Origin: Geomonas limicola
GTDB taxonomy: Bacteria > Desulfobacterota > Desulfuromonadia > Geobacterales > Geobacteraceae
Length of the DNA: 64,000 bases
Reading direction: 5' to 3'
Assembly (NCBI RefSeq): GCF_014193675.1
Contig: NZ_BLXZ01000002.1
Span: 124,001 to 188,000, forward strand
A program made the translations under genes and the position numbers. The first letter of the stretch is position 1; every line of letters starts with the position of its first letter. The notes below the pieces were generated by a model. That model was not told the DNA's origin. It saw only the letters and a list, made by a program, of their open reading frames with translations, and ran no database searches. This document shows positions 44,342-53,229 of the stretch, piece after piece.

Positions 44342-44923
44342 CTACGACAGCAACTTGGTTAGCAGGTCCGGATGGATGGCGAGCCCCAGCAATCCTGCAA
44401 AACCCATGAGGCCGCCGAACCCTGCAAACACCCAGGAGAGGTAGAGCAGCCCCGCGCTGTTGGTCAGCGAGGCGACGCCCAGCATCCCGAGGCAGATGGA
44501 GAGACAGGCATCGGAGAGGTCGAACTGGTCGTCACGGTAGTTCAGGTCGTCGTAGCTCTTCTCCAGGGCCTTGGCCTTCTTCATCAGCTCGGCCTCCTCC
44601 ACCTGGTAGCGGGCGATGGTCTCCTGGTACTGCTTCTGCTGCGCCGCGAACTGGGCTTGCGCCTTTTCCGGCGCCAGCACCTTCAGGGCCTGCAGCTGGC
44701 TCAGCCCCAGCTCGGCCATGTGGTGCTTCAGTTTCTTGGACTGGTACTCGTTCCAGCGGTCCACCGAGTCCGACTTCGCCTGCAGCATCGCCTGGACGAT
44801 GTTGTCGTCCTTGATCTTGGTGACTCCCATGAAGACCGACACCAGGGCCACCGTGATGGCGACCCAGCGGTTCAAGCGATTCTGGCCCTCGGCGACCTCC
44901 AGCCGTTCACGCAGTTCGTTCAT
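44342..44923 (-). CDS. DUF4337 membrane protein
   Basis: A 193-residue protein with a short charged N-terminus, a helix at ~20-38 ('WVAITVALVSVFMGVTKIKDDNI' in part), a cytoplasmic coiled coil (~85-130) and two C-terminal helices (~138-160, ~163-185). The 'ITVALVSVFMGVTKIKDDNIVQAM' layout is that of DUF4337. Function unknown. GAGG before ATG. Monocistronic by spacing. Confidence 0.82.
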   Translation of the reverse strand: MNELRERLEVAEGQNRLNRWVAITVALVSVFMGVTKIKDDNIVQAMLQAKSDSVDRWNEYQSKKLKHHMAELGLSQLQALKVLAPEKAQAQFAAQQKQYQETIARYQVEEAELMKKAKALEKSYDDLNYRDDQFDLSDACLSICLGMLGVASLTNSAGLLYLSWVFAGFGGLMGFAGLLGLAIHPDLLTKLLS

Positions 44924-45133
44924 CTGTGATTACCTCCTCGATCCGTATCTCAACTGTGCCCGGAAGGTAAGGCCTTGCGCGTTGTTTGTCAACAGGGCTG
45001 TCAGCCGTCCCTTCGAAGCTGCACGTTGGATTGACGTCGCTGCAGGAACGTCCCACGTGCCAAAGTTCGGGGTGAGGGGTGCGCAGGGGCGAATACTCAT
45101 TTGCGCCCCTACCAGTCAGCGGCCGCTAGCCTG

Positions 45134-46921
45134 TCAGGCGGCGTGGGCCGGGCGCTGGAACACCGGCTCGAGGATGGCGTCGATCTCGGCCGCGTCCAGG
45201 GTCTCCCGCGAAACCAGCTCCTCGGTCAGGCGCTTGAGCGCTTCCATGTGGGTCAGCAAGAGGGTGCGCACCTCTGCGTAGCTGCCGGTGACGATGGCCC
45301 GGATCTCTGAGTCGATCTCCAGGGCGGTGTGCTCGCTGAAGTTGCGGGGGTGCCCCGGATTACCCGCGGCGACGGAGTCGTGGTTCCCGAAGGCAACCGG
45401 CCCGAAGGCGGTGGACATCCCCCAGTCGCAGACCATCTTCCGCGCGGTATCGGTGGCGCGCGCCAGGTCGTTGCCGGCGCCGGTGGTGGTCGTCTTGAAG
45501 ATGAGTTCCTCGGCAGCGCGCCCACCCATCAGCACCTTCAGGTGCCCGTCCAGCATCTCCTTGGTGTAGCTGTAGATGTCCTCGGTCGGGATCTGCACGG
45601 TCACCCCGAGGGCCCGGCCGCGCGGGATGATGGAGACCTTGTGCACCGGGTCGCACCCCGGCACCAGCTTGGCGATCAGCACGTGCCCCGCCTCGTGGTA
45701 GGCCGTGGCCAGCTTGGACTCCTCGGAGAGCACCATCGACTTCTTCTCGGCCCCCATGAGCACCTTGTCCTTGGCGCAGTCGAAATCGTACATCTCCACC
45801 AGGTCCTTGCGCGAGCGCGCCGCCAGGATCGCCGCCTCGTTCACCACGTTGGCGAGGTCAGCCCCGGAGAAGCCGGGGGTGCCGCGGGCGATCACGCTCA
45901 GGTCCACCTCGGGGCTCAAGGGGACGTTCCTCACGTGCACCTTGAGGATCTCCTCGCGTCCCTTGATGTCCGGAGAGCCGACCACCACCTGCCGGTCAAA
46001 GCGCCCGGAGCGCAAGAGCGCCGGATCGAGCACCTCGGGACGGTTGGTCGCCGCCAGCACCACGATCCCGGAGTTGACCGCGAAGCCGTCCATCTCCACC
46101 AAGAGCTGGTTCAAGGTCTGGTCCCGCTCGTCGCTCGCCCCGCCGCTTGCGCCGTCGCGCTTGCGCCCCACCGCATCGATCTCGTCGATGAACAGGATGC
46201 AGGGGGCTGCCTTCTTGCCGCGGGCGAACAGGTCGCGAACCCGCGAGGCGCCCACCCCGACGTACATCTCGACGAACTCGGAGCCGGAGATGGAGAAAAA
46301 CGGCACCCCGGCTTCACCTGCGACGGCACGCGCCAGAAGCGTCTTGCCGGTCCCCGGAGGTCCCACCAGAAGAACGCCGGTGGGCATCTTGCCCCCCAGG
46401 AGGGTGAAGCGCTCCGGGTCGCGCAGAAAGTCCACGGTCTCCTGCAACTCCTGCTTGGCCTCCTCGGCACCGGCCACGTCCTTGAAGCCGGTATCGGAAT
46501 CGGCGCCGCTCACCAGCCGGGCCTTGCTGCGCCCGTACCCGGAATAGCGGCGCAGGATCAGCAGCACGCCGCAGGCCACCACCAGGATGATGCCGAGCTC
46601 GAGCCACTTCACCCCGGAAGCGGCCGGCTCCGCGCCGAAATCGATCCGCTTGGCGAGCATGGCACTGGCCAGTTCCGCGCCCGCCGGGAGCAGCAGCTGA
46701 TAGCTGCTGCCATCCTTGGCACGGGCGGTGATCAGGTCACCGGCCAGGCGTACCCGGACGATGTTCCCCTTGTTCACGCGCTCCATGAACGCGGTATAGC
46801 TGATCTGCCGGCTCTGCGCGGCAACATGCTCTTTCCAGGCCTGGTAGCCGTACCAGCCGGCCCCCAGTGCGACCAGGACCACCATCAGGATGACCAAACG
46901 GATGTATTTTTTGTTGACCAT
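45134..46921 (-). CDS. ftsH: ATP-dependent zinc metalloprotease FtsH
   Basis: A 595-residue membrane-bound protease: helix ~7-26, periplasmic part, helix ~108-124, AAA domain with Walker A GPPGTGKT (187-194), Walker B ILFIDEID (242-249) and arginine-finger region 'LLRSGRFDR' (~302-310), then the zinc motif HEAGH (409-413). The C-terminus is shorter and less acidic than E. coli FtsH, and the N-terminus is atypical, so this may be a second FtsH-type gene. I use the ATG at 46921 behind GAGGA. Confidence 0.95.
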   Translation of the reverse strand: MVNKKYIRLVILMVVLVALGAGWYGYQAWKEHVAAQSRQISYTAFMERVNKGNIVRVRLAGDLITARAKDGSSYQLLLPAGAELASAMLAKRIDFGAEPAASGVKWLELGIILVVACGVLLILRRYSGYGRSKARLVSGADSDTGFKDVAGAEEAKQELQETVDFLRDPERFTLLGGKMPTGVLLVGPPGTGKTLLARAVAGEAGVPFFSISGSEFVEMYVGVGASRVRDLFARGKKAAPCILFIDEIDAVGRKRDGASGGASDERDQTLNQLLVEMDGFAVNSGIVVLAATNRPEVLDPALLRSGRFDRQVVVGSPDIKGREEILKVHVRNVPLSPEVDLSVIARGTPGFSGADLANVVNEAAILAARSRKDLVEMYDFDCAKDKVLMGAEKKSMVLSEESKLATAYHEAGHVLIAKLVPGCDPVHKVSIIPRGRALGVTVQIPTEDIYSYTKEMLDGHLKVLMGGRAAEELIFKTTTTGAGNDLARATDTARKMVCDWGMSTAFGPVAFGNHDSVAAGNPGHPRNFSEHTALEIDSEIRAIVTGSYAEVRTLLLTHMEALKRLTEELVSRETLDAAEIDAILEPVFQRPAHAA

Positions 46922-47164
46922 GATTCCTCTAGACGAATTTTCGTCGGTGTTGAAATGAAACCCGAGCAATGCCAGGTAGGCGGATACGTCGCGATTATTT
47001 CTGTGCCGGTTTCGGGGTTTTGGGAGAGTACAGCTCGGTTAACCGGGGGGAGGTCGGGGCGTTGAATCCTTTATTTTCTACGCTATTGGCTCTTTTTTTG
47101 TACAGAAAATTCTTTTTAATCGGTGGCGCCCAAGGGAAAAGCAGCGGACCACGGCCGCGCGAAA

Positions 47165-47229
47165 AAAATAAAAGCCCGCACCTCGAAGCGTTGCTCGGAA
47201 TGCGGGCCTTAAGGCGTCTGACGCCTTTT
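47165..47229. terminator. Terminator after the CheX-PilZ operon
   Basis: On the minus strand GCCCGCA / TGCGGGC with a 20-base loop is followed by TTTTATTTTTTT. A second short stem (AAGGCGTC / GACGCCTT, 47210-47228) lies next to it. Confidence 0.78.
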
Positions 47230-47267
47230 CACTCTGTGTAGACCGGCCACAGAAGCCGGGGGAGCAA

Positions 47268-47765
47268 TTAATCGGTTTCCAGGTAGAGGCTCACCGTGAA
47301 GGACTCTTCTTCGGTCTCGAACTGCAGGGTCAGGGTGTCCGGCAGCGAGCAGACCGTCATCTCGTACTCGCCGCCGCTGATCACCGACGGGGTCGAGAGT
47401 TTCACCTCGTGGCCGTCCTTCACGAAGTGGTGCTTGAACGAACCGCCGATCATGTTGGCGATCTCGCCCAGCGCGTCGGCCATCTCCTCTTCGCACTCGT
47501 CCACTTCCATCCCCAGCATCTGGGCTGCGAAACGGAGGGCCTGCTTGCGCGAAGCGTTGATGGCGATCATGCCGTTATACCCGCCGGCGAAGCCGACCAT
47601 GGCACTGACGCTGTCGTTGAAGTGGGTCTCGGTCTCCGCCTTTTTCGAGGAGAGCACCCCTCCGCCAACCATGGTGCTGAAGATCTCCAGCACATCGTTG
47701 TTGAGGTGACCGATGAGATCCTCTTCCGTGGTGTTCAGCTGTTTGAGTATTTTTTCACCGAGCAT
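47268..47765 (-). CDS. CheX-type phosphatase
   Basis: A 165-residue CheX/CheC-family protein with the phosphatase helix 'EEEMADALGEIANMIGGSFKHHF' (in part, E-x2-N), 'LSTPSVISGGEYEM' and a C-terminal 'FTVSLYLETD'. It should remove phosphate from CheY-like receivers. It is distinct from the CheX at 29.9 kb and lies 14 bp after a PilZ gene, so it may serve a c-di-GMP-linked signalling branch. Confidence 0.88.
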   Translation of the reverse strand: MLGEKILKQLNTTEEDLIGHLNNDVLEIFSTMVGGGVLSSKKAETETHFNDSVSAMVGFAGGYNGMIAINASRKQALRFAAQMLGMEVDECEEEMADALGEIANMIGGSFKHHFVKDGHEVKLSTPSVISGGEYEMTVCSLPDTLTLQFETEEESFTVSLYLETD

Positions 47766-47779
47766 AATCTTGTTCTCCC

Positions 47780-48493
47780 CTATGTGATCTGCCTGTCGTG
47801 ATCCGATTCTCTGCTAATGTTCAACAGTTCACGCAGGTTCATCTCCAGCTCCTGTGTTACTGTCACAAACTCAACCCCGACTCCCGGGGGCCGGTGCTCG
47901 CCCCAGCACTGGATGCGCCGCACCACGACGTCTACCTGCATCCCGAAATCCGGCAGGGTCACCTTGAGAAGGTCCCCCACCTGGTAGCGCTCCGGGTTCA
48001 TGTCCGCTATGAAGGCGCCACCCCAGGAGATGTTGAGGGTGAAGCCCCGACGCTCGCCGATCGAGGTCGGCACACAGATGGGGCGACGCTTGTAGCGGCG
48101 CAGCCTGCGGGCCGGGGCACGGTCGCAGACATTGGTGACAAATGCCTTGAGGCTCTTTTCCTGCTGTGCCTCGCCGGGCATCGACATGGGGACCAGCAGC
48201 GGTCCCATGGCCCGCACCCTCAGTGCCGGAAAAAAGGCGGCCAGGGTGTAGGCGACGATCTTCTCTTCGGATTTCGCCTTGATCATCGCGGTGAGGTCCA
48301 CCACCACCCCACGGCAGGGTTCCTCGAGGGCGATGGCCTCGGCCTGGCAGAAGCTGGCACACGGTTCGACGCGCGCCACGATTGCCGCCAGATTTTTTAC
48401 CAGGACCGCACGGACATTGTCGTCGTACGAGATTGCCAGCAGCGGATGGTCCTGTACCGTGTCGTTCAGCGAATGCATCAGTCTCACGCTCAT
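47780..48493 (-). CDS. PilZ-domain protein with receiver-like N-terminus
   Basis: A 237-residue protein. Residues ~135-230 are a PilZ domain: 'RRYKRRPI' (the R-x3-R c-di-GMP site, near residue 134) and 'LNISWGGAFI' (the [D/N]-x-S-x2-G part). The first ~120 residues alternate like a receiver domain but lack its Asp pocket. It likely transmits c-di-GMP to a motility or surface system. Operon with the CheX-type gene. Confidence 0.88.
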   Translation of the reverse strand: MSVRLMHSLNDTVQDHPLLAISYDDNVRAVLVKNLAAIVARVEPCASFCQAEAIALEEPCRGVVVDLTAMIKAKSEEKIVAYTLAAFFPALRVRAMGPLLVPMSMPGEAQQEKSLKAFVTNVCDRAPARRLRRYKRRPICVPTSIGERRGFTLNISWGGAFIADMNPERYQVGDLLKVTLPDFGMQVDVVVRRIQCWGEHRPPGVGVEFVTVTQELEMNLRELLNISRESDHDRQIT

Positions 48494-48827
48494 CCTTCAG
48501 CGGGTTCCGCCTGGCAGCGCCGCACTGCACGGCATGACCCAGGATAAGATCCCACAACTGAAGCATTCCTCGCTCGTTTTGCGAAACACCACCCTCGAAG
48601 CGGACCCCGCTCAGGTGAGGCAGTGCGAACTATCCCATGGATAACGGTATCGGCAGCTGTTTTGAAATCTTGACTTTTTTCACAAAAACATCGTCCCTGC
48701 CGCCACCGACCGCCGCACCACACCGGGAAACGGTGTCACCCGACGCCAGGAACCTGCTGAAATTTAATATTTTCACTCTGAAAAAATTGCCTCGCGAAAA
48801 AAAGGAGGGACGGGCACACTAGGGGGT
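48494..48827. other. Intergenic gap between divergent PilZ and DUF3108 genes
   Basis: A 334-bp gap with an AT-rich right half (48640-48800) that probably holds promoters for both directions, including the near-palindrome GAAATTTAATATTTTC. No sigma-54, sigma-28 or riboswitch match is convincing, and no ORF has support. Confidence 0.45.
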
Positions 48828-49577
48828 ATGAAAACGATAACGCTCGTATCCCTGTCCCTTTTTTGGTCGTTGGTTCTCGGCATCCCCGCCTGGGCCGCCC
48901 TGCCCCTCCCGGTTCCGGAGAAGCTCGTCTACGAGGTGCACTGGAGCGGCATCAAGGCCGGCTCAGCAGTCCAGGAGGTCACCCCGCACGACGGTGAACT
49001 GCACCTGGTCTACACGGTGCGCTCCTCGGGAATGGTCAACACCTTCTTCCCCATCGACGACCGCTCCGAATCCATCCTCACCCGCGGCAGCGGCGACGAG
49101 CAGTTTGGCATGCCGCGCCTTTTCAAGGAACGCATCAACGAGGGGAAGACCCACACCAACAAGGAGGCGCTCTTCGACGCCCAGCAGCTCAAGGTGGAGA
49201 CCAAGGACTTCCTGAAGCACACCGAGAAGACCGACAGCATCACCCCCAAGACCTTCGACACCCTCTCCTGCATCTACTTCATCCGAAGCGCCGAGTTGGT
49301 GCCGGGCAAGCCCGTGCATATGGAGGTCTACGACCTGAAGCGGCTCTGGAACGCGGAGGTGCGCGTAATCAGGCATGAGGAACTGCGCACCCCGGTGGGA
49401 AAATTCAAGACCATCATGGTGCGCCCCATCCTCACTGCGGAAGGGCAGCAGCCGCGCACCGACTACATGACCGTCTGGCTCAGCGACGACAGCCGCCGCA
49501 TCCCGGTGAAGCTCGTGGTGAAACTGAAGGTCGGCGAGTTCCGGGCCACCCTGACCGGCGGTAGTTACTGGCCCTGA
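48828..49577 (+). CDS. DUF3108 exported protein
   Basis: A 249-residue protein with a signal peptide (~1-24, 'GIPAWAALP'). The mature part fits DUF3108: 'EKLVYEVHWSGIKAGSAVQEV', 'LVYTVRSSGMVNTFFPIDDRSES' (in part), 'VRPILTAEG', 'MTVWLSDDSRRIPVKLVVKLKVGEFRATL' (in part). The family is periplasmic with unknown role. AGGGGG before the ATG. Single gene. Confidence 0.88.
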   Translation: MKTITLVSLSLFWSLVLGIPAWAALPLPVPEKLVYEVHWSGIKAGSAVQEVTPHDGELHLVYTVRSSGMVNTFFPIDDRSESILTRGSGDEQFGMPRLFKERINEGKTHTNKEALFDAQQLKVETKDFLKHTEKTDSITPKTFDTLSCIYFIRSAELVPGKPVHMEVYDLKRLWNAEVRVIRHEELRTPVGKFKTIMVRPILTAEGQQPRTDYMTVWLSDDSRRIPVKLVVKLKVGEFRATLTGGSYWP

Positions 49578-49744
49578 AGGACTCCCCCTGAAACGACACA
49601 AGCGACCAGGAGCGCCCGCAGAAACCTGCATGATGAGCGCACCCGGCCGCCTGTAAAGCGCACCGCTGCCCGGCGGGACTCAGCGTCCACCAGGCTTTTT
49701 CCTGTCTTTGGGGTTATCGTCCTCCCCCCTCGGAAGGTTCCCGG

Positions 49745-50335
49745 TTATTCCCGGATGCTCCCCTCCTTTTCCCCGGTGTACCCTTCGGCCTGGTAGCCGT
49801 TCACCATGACGTCCAGGTGCCCGTCGTTGGGGCAGAAGATCAGGCCGTGGATCGGCACGTCGGGGGGGATCAGCGGGTTCGCGCGGATCTTGTTCACCAC
49901 CTCGGTCACGTTTTCGGCGGGGCAGGCGAAGGCTCCGAGCCACTGGGCCAGGTCCGGCACCAGGGTCTCGATCGCGTCACGGGAGACGCCGCGGGCGATC
50001 ATGTCACGCTTCAGCTGGTCCGGGTCGACGCCCGCCATGCCGCAGTCCTCGTGGCCGATCACGAAGATCTCTTCGACACCCAGCATGAAGATGGCGGCGA
50101 CCAGGCTGCGGATCACCCCGCCGTGCAGCGGATCGATCAGGATGTTGCCGGCATTCTTGATCACCTTGGCGTCGCCGCGCTTGATCCCCATGGAGCGTTC
50201 CAGGAAGTCGACCAACCGGGTGTCCATGCAGGTGAAGATGGCGAGCTGTTTCTTGGGGTTCTTGGGGAGCGGCGGAAAGGCGCCGGGGTGGACGAAGGCG
50301 CGGTTTGCGGAAAGTACCGATTCGAGCAGACTCAT
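49745..50335 (-). CDS. Beta-class carbonic anhydrase
   Basis: A 196-residue zinc enzyme converting CO2 to bicarbonate. Zinc ligands are Cys36, His95 and Cys98; the Asp38-Arg40 dyad is present ('TCMDTR', 'GHEDCG'). Length and the 'KNAGN' segment fit the compact type II-like beta-CA group. AAGGA before ATG. It is followed downstream by 440 bp with no gene on this strand; its upstream neighbour is a LysE exporter, 56 bp away. Confidence 0.92.
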   Translation of the reverse strand: MSLLESVLSANRAFVHPGAFPPLPKNPKKQLAIFTCMDTRLVDFLERSMGIKRGDAKVIKNAGNILIDPLHGGVIRSLVAAIFMLGVEEIFVIGHEDCGMAGVDPDQLKRDMIARGVSRDAIETLVPDLAQWLGAFACPAENVTEVVNKIRANPLIPPDVPIHGLIFCPNDGHLDVMVNGYQAEGYTGEKEGSIRE

Positions 50336-50391
50336 GACGATTCCTTATGTCAGGTGGTGACCGGTGCCCCACAAGGCGGCACCGGAAAATT

Positions 50392-51018
50392 TCAGGCGCG
50401 GTGCTTGGCCCACAGGGCCCACACCCCGGCAGCCGAGAGCAGCGAGCCGCCGGTAAGGTTGAAAACGCGCTGCGAACCCTGGGAGGCGAGCAGGCGGCGC
50501 GCGGAGACGGCAAAGACGGTGTAGCAGGTCGCGTTCACGATGGCCAGGCCGACGAAGGTGAGCGCCAGGATCCAGAGCTGCTCCCCCGCCGCGGCGCCCG
50601 GATCGACGAACTGCGGCAGGAAGGCCACGAAGAACACGATCCCCTTGGGGTTGAGGGCCGTCACCAGGTAGGTGTTCAGGAACATCCGCCAGCGGGACTC
50701 GGAGGGGCGGGCAGCGCCGATCTCGGAGGCGCTGCAGCCGGCACGCAGCAGCTTGAATCCCAGGAAGAGCAGGTAGAGGCTACCCACTGTCTTGAGCACC
50801 GTGAACCAGAAGGCGGAGGTCGCCAGGAGTGCGCCCAGCCCGAGGATCGAGACGCACAGCGAGGTGGCGTCGCCAAGCGCAACCGCTGCGGTGAGCGGGA
50901 GCCGGGCGCTGCGCCCGTGGGCCAGTGCATAGCTCACCAGGGTGAGCACGGTAGGCCCCGGGATCACCAGCAAAATGGCGCTGGTGGCGACAAAGGCGAG
51001 CCAGACCTGGAAAGACAT
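50392..51018 (-). CDS. LysE/RhtB-family amino acid exporter
   Basis: A 208-residue inner-membrane protein with about six helices. It has the family features 'VIPGPTVLTLVSYALAHGR', 'FLGFKLLRAG' and 'TALNPKGIVFFVAFLPQFVDP' (in part). Substrate not predictable. The ATG at 51018 follows GGAGG by 5 bp; the upstream frame extension has no support. Confidence 0.92.
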   Translation of the reverse strand: MSFQVWLAFVATSAILLVIPGPTVLTLVSYALAHGRSARLPLTAAVALGDATSLCVSILGLGALLATSAFWFTVLKTVGSLYLLFLGFKLLRAGCSASEIGAARPSESRWRMFLNTYLVTALNPKGIVFFVAFLPQFVDPGAAAGEQLWILALTFVGLAIVNATCYTVFAVSARRLLASQGSQRVFNLTGGSLLSAAGVWALWAKHRA

Positions 51019-51175
51019 GGTGGCCTCCAGACGGTGGAGTAACCCTGCCGCGCAAACGGCCGGGGGTTCCACCTGATAGCACAGATTGTCTTTGTTGGGA
51101 ACAGTTTTGGGGCGGATGGGGGGAACGGCTGGTGCTGCGGGCACGGGCGAGGCCGGCGTCCCGGGGTGCGGAACG

Positions 51176-51733
51176 CTACTTGGGGAGAACCGTTTTTTCT
51201 TCCACTTCGCTCATCCTGTCCAGCACCTTCTCGGGCTTCACGTCCTTGACGAGTTCCTGCAATTCCGGGTTGCGGGACTGCTCCAGGTTCATCCGCTCGG
51301 CGATGGCGGTCACCAGTTCGATCAGGCGGGTCACCTCGTGTTCGGCCAAGAGGCTCACGTGCAGGCCCAGTTCCGCCCGCCGGTCCGCGATCGCCTGCAT
51401 CCGGTTCTGGCTGATGAGGATGAAGGTGGAGAGGAAGATCGCCTCGACCGAGGCCGCCATGGCCAGCACCACGAAACTCGGATCGAAACGCGGCACCCCG
51501 GGAAGCCACCCCAGGTTGATCACGATCCAGAGGCCGAACAACACGGCGTGTAGGTAGACGAAGGTCATGCTGCCGGTGAAGCCGGTGATGGCATCGGCGA
51601 GCCGCTCCTGCCACCCCTTGGCCCGTTCTTCCGCCTTCTTGCGGGCGAGCAGTGCCGCGATGTTGCGGTCCACCACGCTCGCCATCTCGGATTCACCTGC
51701 CGTTTTTGCCGTGCGGCTCTCCTCGGCGTCCAT
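51176..51733 (-). CDS. DUF1003 membrane protein
   Basis: A 185-residue protein with an acidic N-terminus, two central helices (~54-78, ~85-105) and a coiled C-terminus. The DUF1003 pattern is clear: 'LADAITGFTGSMTFVYLHAVLFGLWIVIN' (in part), 'FDPSFVVLAMAASVEAIFLSTFILISQNRM' (in part). Function unknown. The ATG at 51733 has AGGAG; the open frame continues upstream only as overlap with the next gene. Confidence 0.9.
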   Translation of the reverse strand: MDAEESRTAKTAGESEMASVVDRNIAALLARKKAEERAKGWQERLADAITGFTGSMTFVYLHAVLFGLWIVINLGWLPGVPRFDPSFVVLAMAASVEAIFLSTFILISQNRMQAIADRRAELGLHVSLLAEHEVTRLIELVTAIAERMNLEQSRNPELQELVKDVKPEKVLDRMSEVEEKTVLPK

Positions 51734-51756
51734 GGCTCTCTCCTGCTCAAGCGGTG

Positions 51757-52926
51757 CTAATGCGGCATGCCGACGCTGTGGATTTCCAGCACCAGGTCCT
51801 CGATGTGGCTGAAGGTTTCGGAGGTCGCACCCATCGGCTTGAAGATCTCCAGGGACCAGAGACCTCCCTGGGTGGAGCGGCCGATGGGGCTCGCGCCGAG
51901 CAACAGCGAGCTGCCGCAGAGGTCCGGGGTGCGCCCGGTGCGCCGGTTCTCCAGCCGCCCGACGAGGCAGGCGGGGCGCCCGGACTGGTCCGCCTCGATG
52001 CTGTGACCGCCGCGCTCGTAGACCGCCTCCTCGGGGACCCTGACCGTGAGCGACCAGGGGACGGTGCCCGCCTCGCCGACCAGGTAGGCGGAGATGCCGC
52101 TGATCCGGCAGTTGTCGTGCTCCCGGAACAGGTCGACCGGTACCTGCAGCTTGATGGCGTAGCTGTCCCGGGCGTGGCGCAACAGGGCCCAGGCGTTGCG
52201 GTTCAAAAGCGAGCGCACCGAAACCACCCGGACGAAACTCTCCTCGCGCAGCCGGCACATGGCCAGAACGTGCCGGGCCTCGCGGATCCAGAGCGCCAGG
52301 CTGGTCATGGAGGTCCCCAGGGACTCTGCTTCGGTGGGCAGGGGGCGGGACTTGGGCTCGTGGCCGTAGAAGAGCTTCAGCCCCAATTCGGCCACCACGC
52401 AGCGGTCGACCGCGGCCTCGTAGTCGTGGCAAAGGCGCCTGAGCACCAGGTCGCGCTGTTCGTTGAGCGCGAAGGGGCCGCCGGGTTCCGCGAGCTTCTT
52501 CTTGCGCTGCACCGCCTCGACCCGTACGTCGAGGCTGCTCTGGGGTGCCTGCTCGGCAGCGGGTTCTTCGAAATGCGCCGCCACCTCGCCCCCTTCCGCA
52601 GGCGGGGCGGCCTCGGGCTCTTCCGCGTCACCCGACGCCGCCTCGGCATGGGCCGCCTCGCGAGGTTCGACCGGCTCCCGCTCGAGGACCTCCTCGGCCG
52701 CACTGCGCTGGTACATGCCGAGTTTTTTCTCCTGGACCTCGAGATCGCTTTCCAGCTCGTGCCAGGCGTAGTCCAGCCTCGAGAAACGGGCCAGGTCGGC
52801 GAGCCCGCGCTCGATCAGCTGGTCTGCCTGTTCGAGCAGGGCCTCAACCTGCCAGGTGGGGAAGGTCCGGGCGAGCTTCTCCGCGTCGGGCCGGTAAAGG
52901 ACGATGTTGCATGCCAGTTCGCTCAC
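51757..52926 (-). CDS. Unknown protein with Tc-toxin TcA C-terminal-like region
   Basis: A 389-residue protein without signal peptide. The first ~140 residues are helical and end in an acidic Ala/Glu/Pro linker. The C-terminal half has features reminiscent of the TcB-binding end of Tc toxin TcA proteins: 'VPVDLF......RISGISAYLVGEAG', where TcA has a 'R-I-K-S-V' strand, then 'LWSLEIFKP..........IEDLVLEIHSVG', where TcA has 'WRLELP...ISDVILHLRYTA'. I do not see the rest of a TcA. Starts with GTG behind AGGAGG. Possibly in an operon with the DUF1003 gene (23-bp gap). Low certainty on function. Confidence 0.5.
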   Translation of the reverse strand: MSELACNIVLYRPDAEKLARTFPTWQVEALLEQADQLIERGLADLARFSRLDYAWHELESDLEVQEKKLGMYQRSAAEEVLEREPVEPREAAHAEAASGDAEEPEAAPPAEGGEVAAHFEEPAAEQAPQSSLDVRVEAVQRKKKLAEPGGPFALNEQRDLVLRRLCHDYEAAVDRCVVAELGLKLFYGHEPKSRPLPTEAESLGTSMTSLALWIREARHVLAMCRLREESFVRVVSVRSLLNRNAWALLRHARDSYAIKLQVPVDLFREHDNCRISGISAYLVGEAGTVPWSLTVRVPEEAVYERGGHSIEADQSGRPACLVGRLENRRTGRTPDLCGSSLLLGASPIGRSTQGGLWSLEIFKPMGATSETFSHIEDLVLEIHSVGMPH

Positions 52927-53229
52927 GGTGCCACCTCCTGTCGACGTCGGCTGGGCTGAATCAGCGGTTGCCCTTTTCCAGCGGCAGCCCGGCTCTTCGA
53001 GCCCCGGTTTCGAGCCACTGATAAGGGTAGCAAGCTCTGGGCAATCAACAAGAAACCGGGGGCAACAAATAACCTGAAGCTGGGGATATTCATTCGGTGT
53101 ATTCCTTACCAGTCCCCAATCCCCAGCCTCTCATCCCCGCCTTTTCCTTTGACATTGGCGGCCGTCATGCTAGAAGAGGAAGGCCTGATTGTTCCATGTT
53201 AATCACTGTTCCCGGGGGACCTGAGACAC
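52927..53229. other. Intergenic gap upstream of the DUF3187 gene
   Basis: A 303-bp gap between divergent genes. Its middle has low-complexity CCCCAATCCCCAGCC-type words like a relic of the 44-kb repeat. Near 53149-53176 there are both TTGACA (with a weak -10, TAGAAG) and a TTGGCGGCCGTCATGCT sigma-54-like match; either could drive the plus-strand gene. Confidence 0.4.

Noticed and set aside
44136..44342. 68-codon Pro/Gln/Ser ORF
   Set aside because: It is read entirely from the tandem repeat.
48516..48545. Sigma-54-like match before the PilZ gene
   Set aside because: GG and GC doublets are spaced correctly, but the surrounding bases match poorly.
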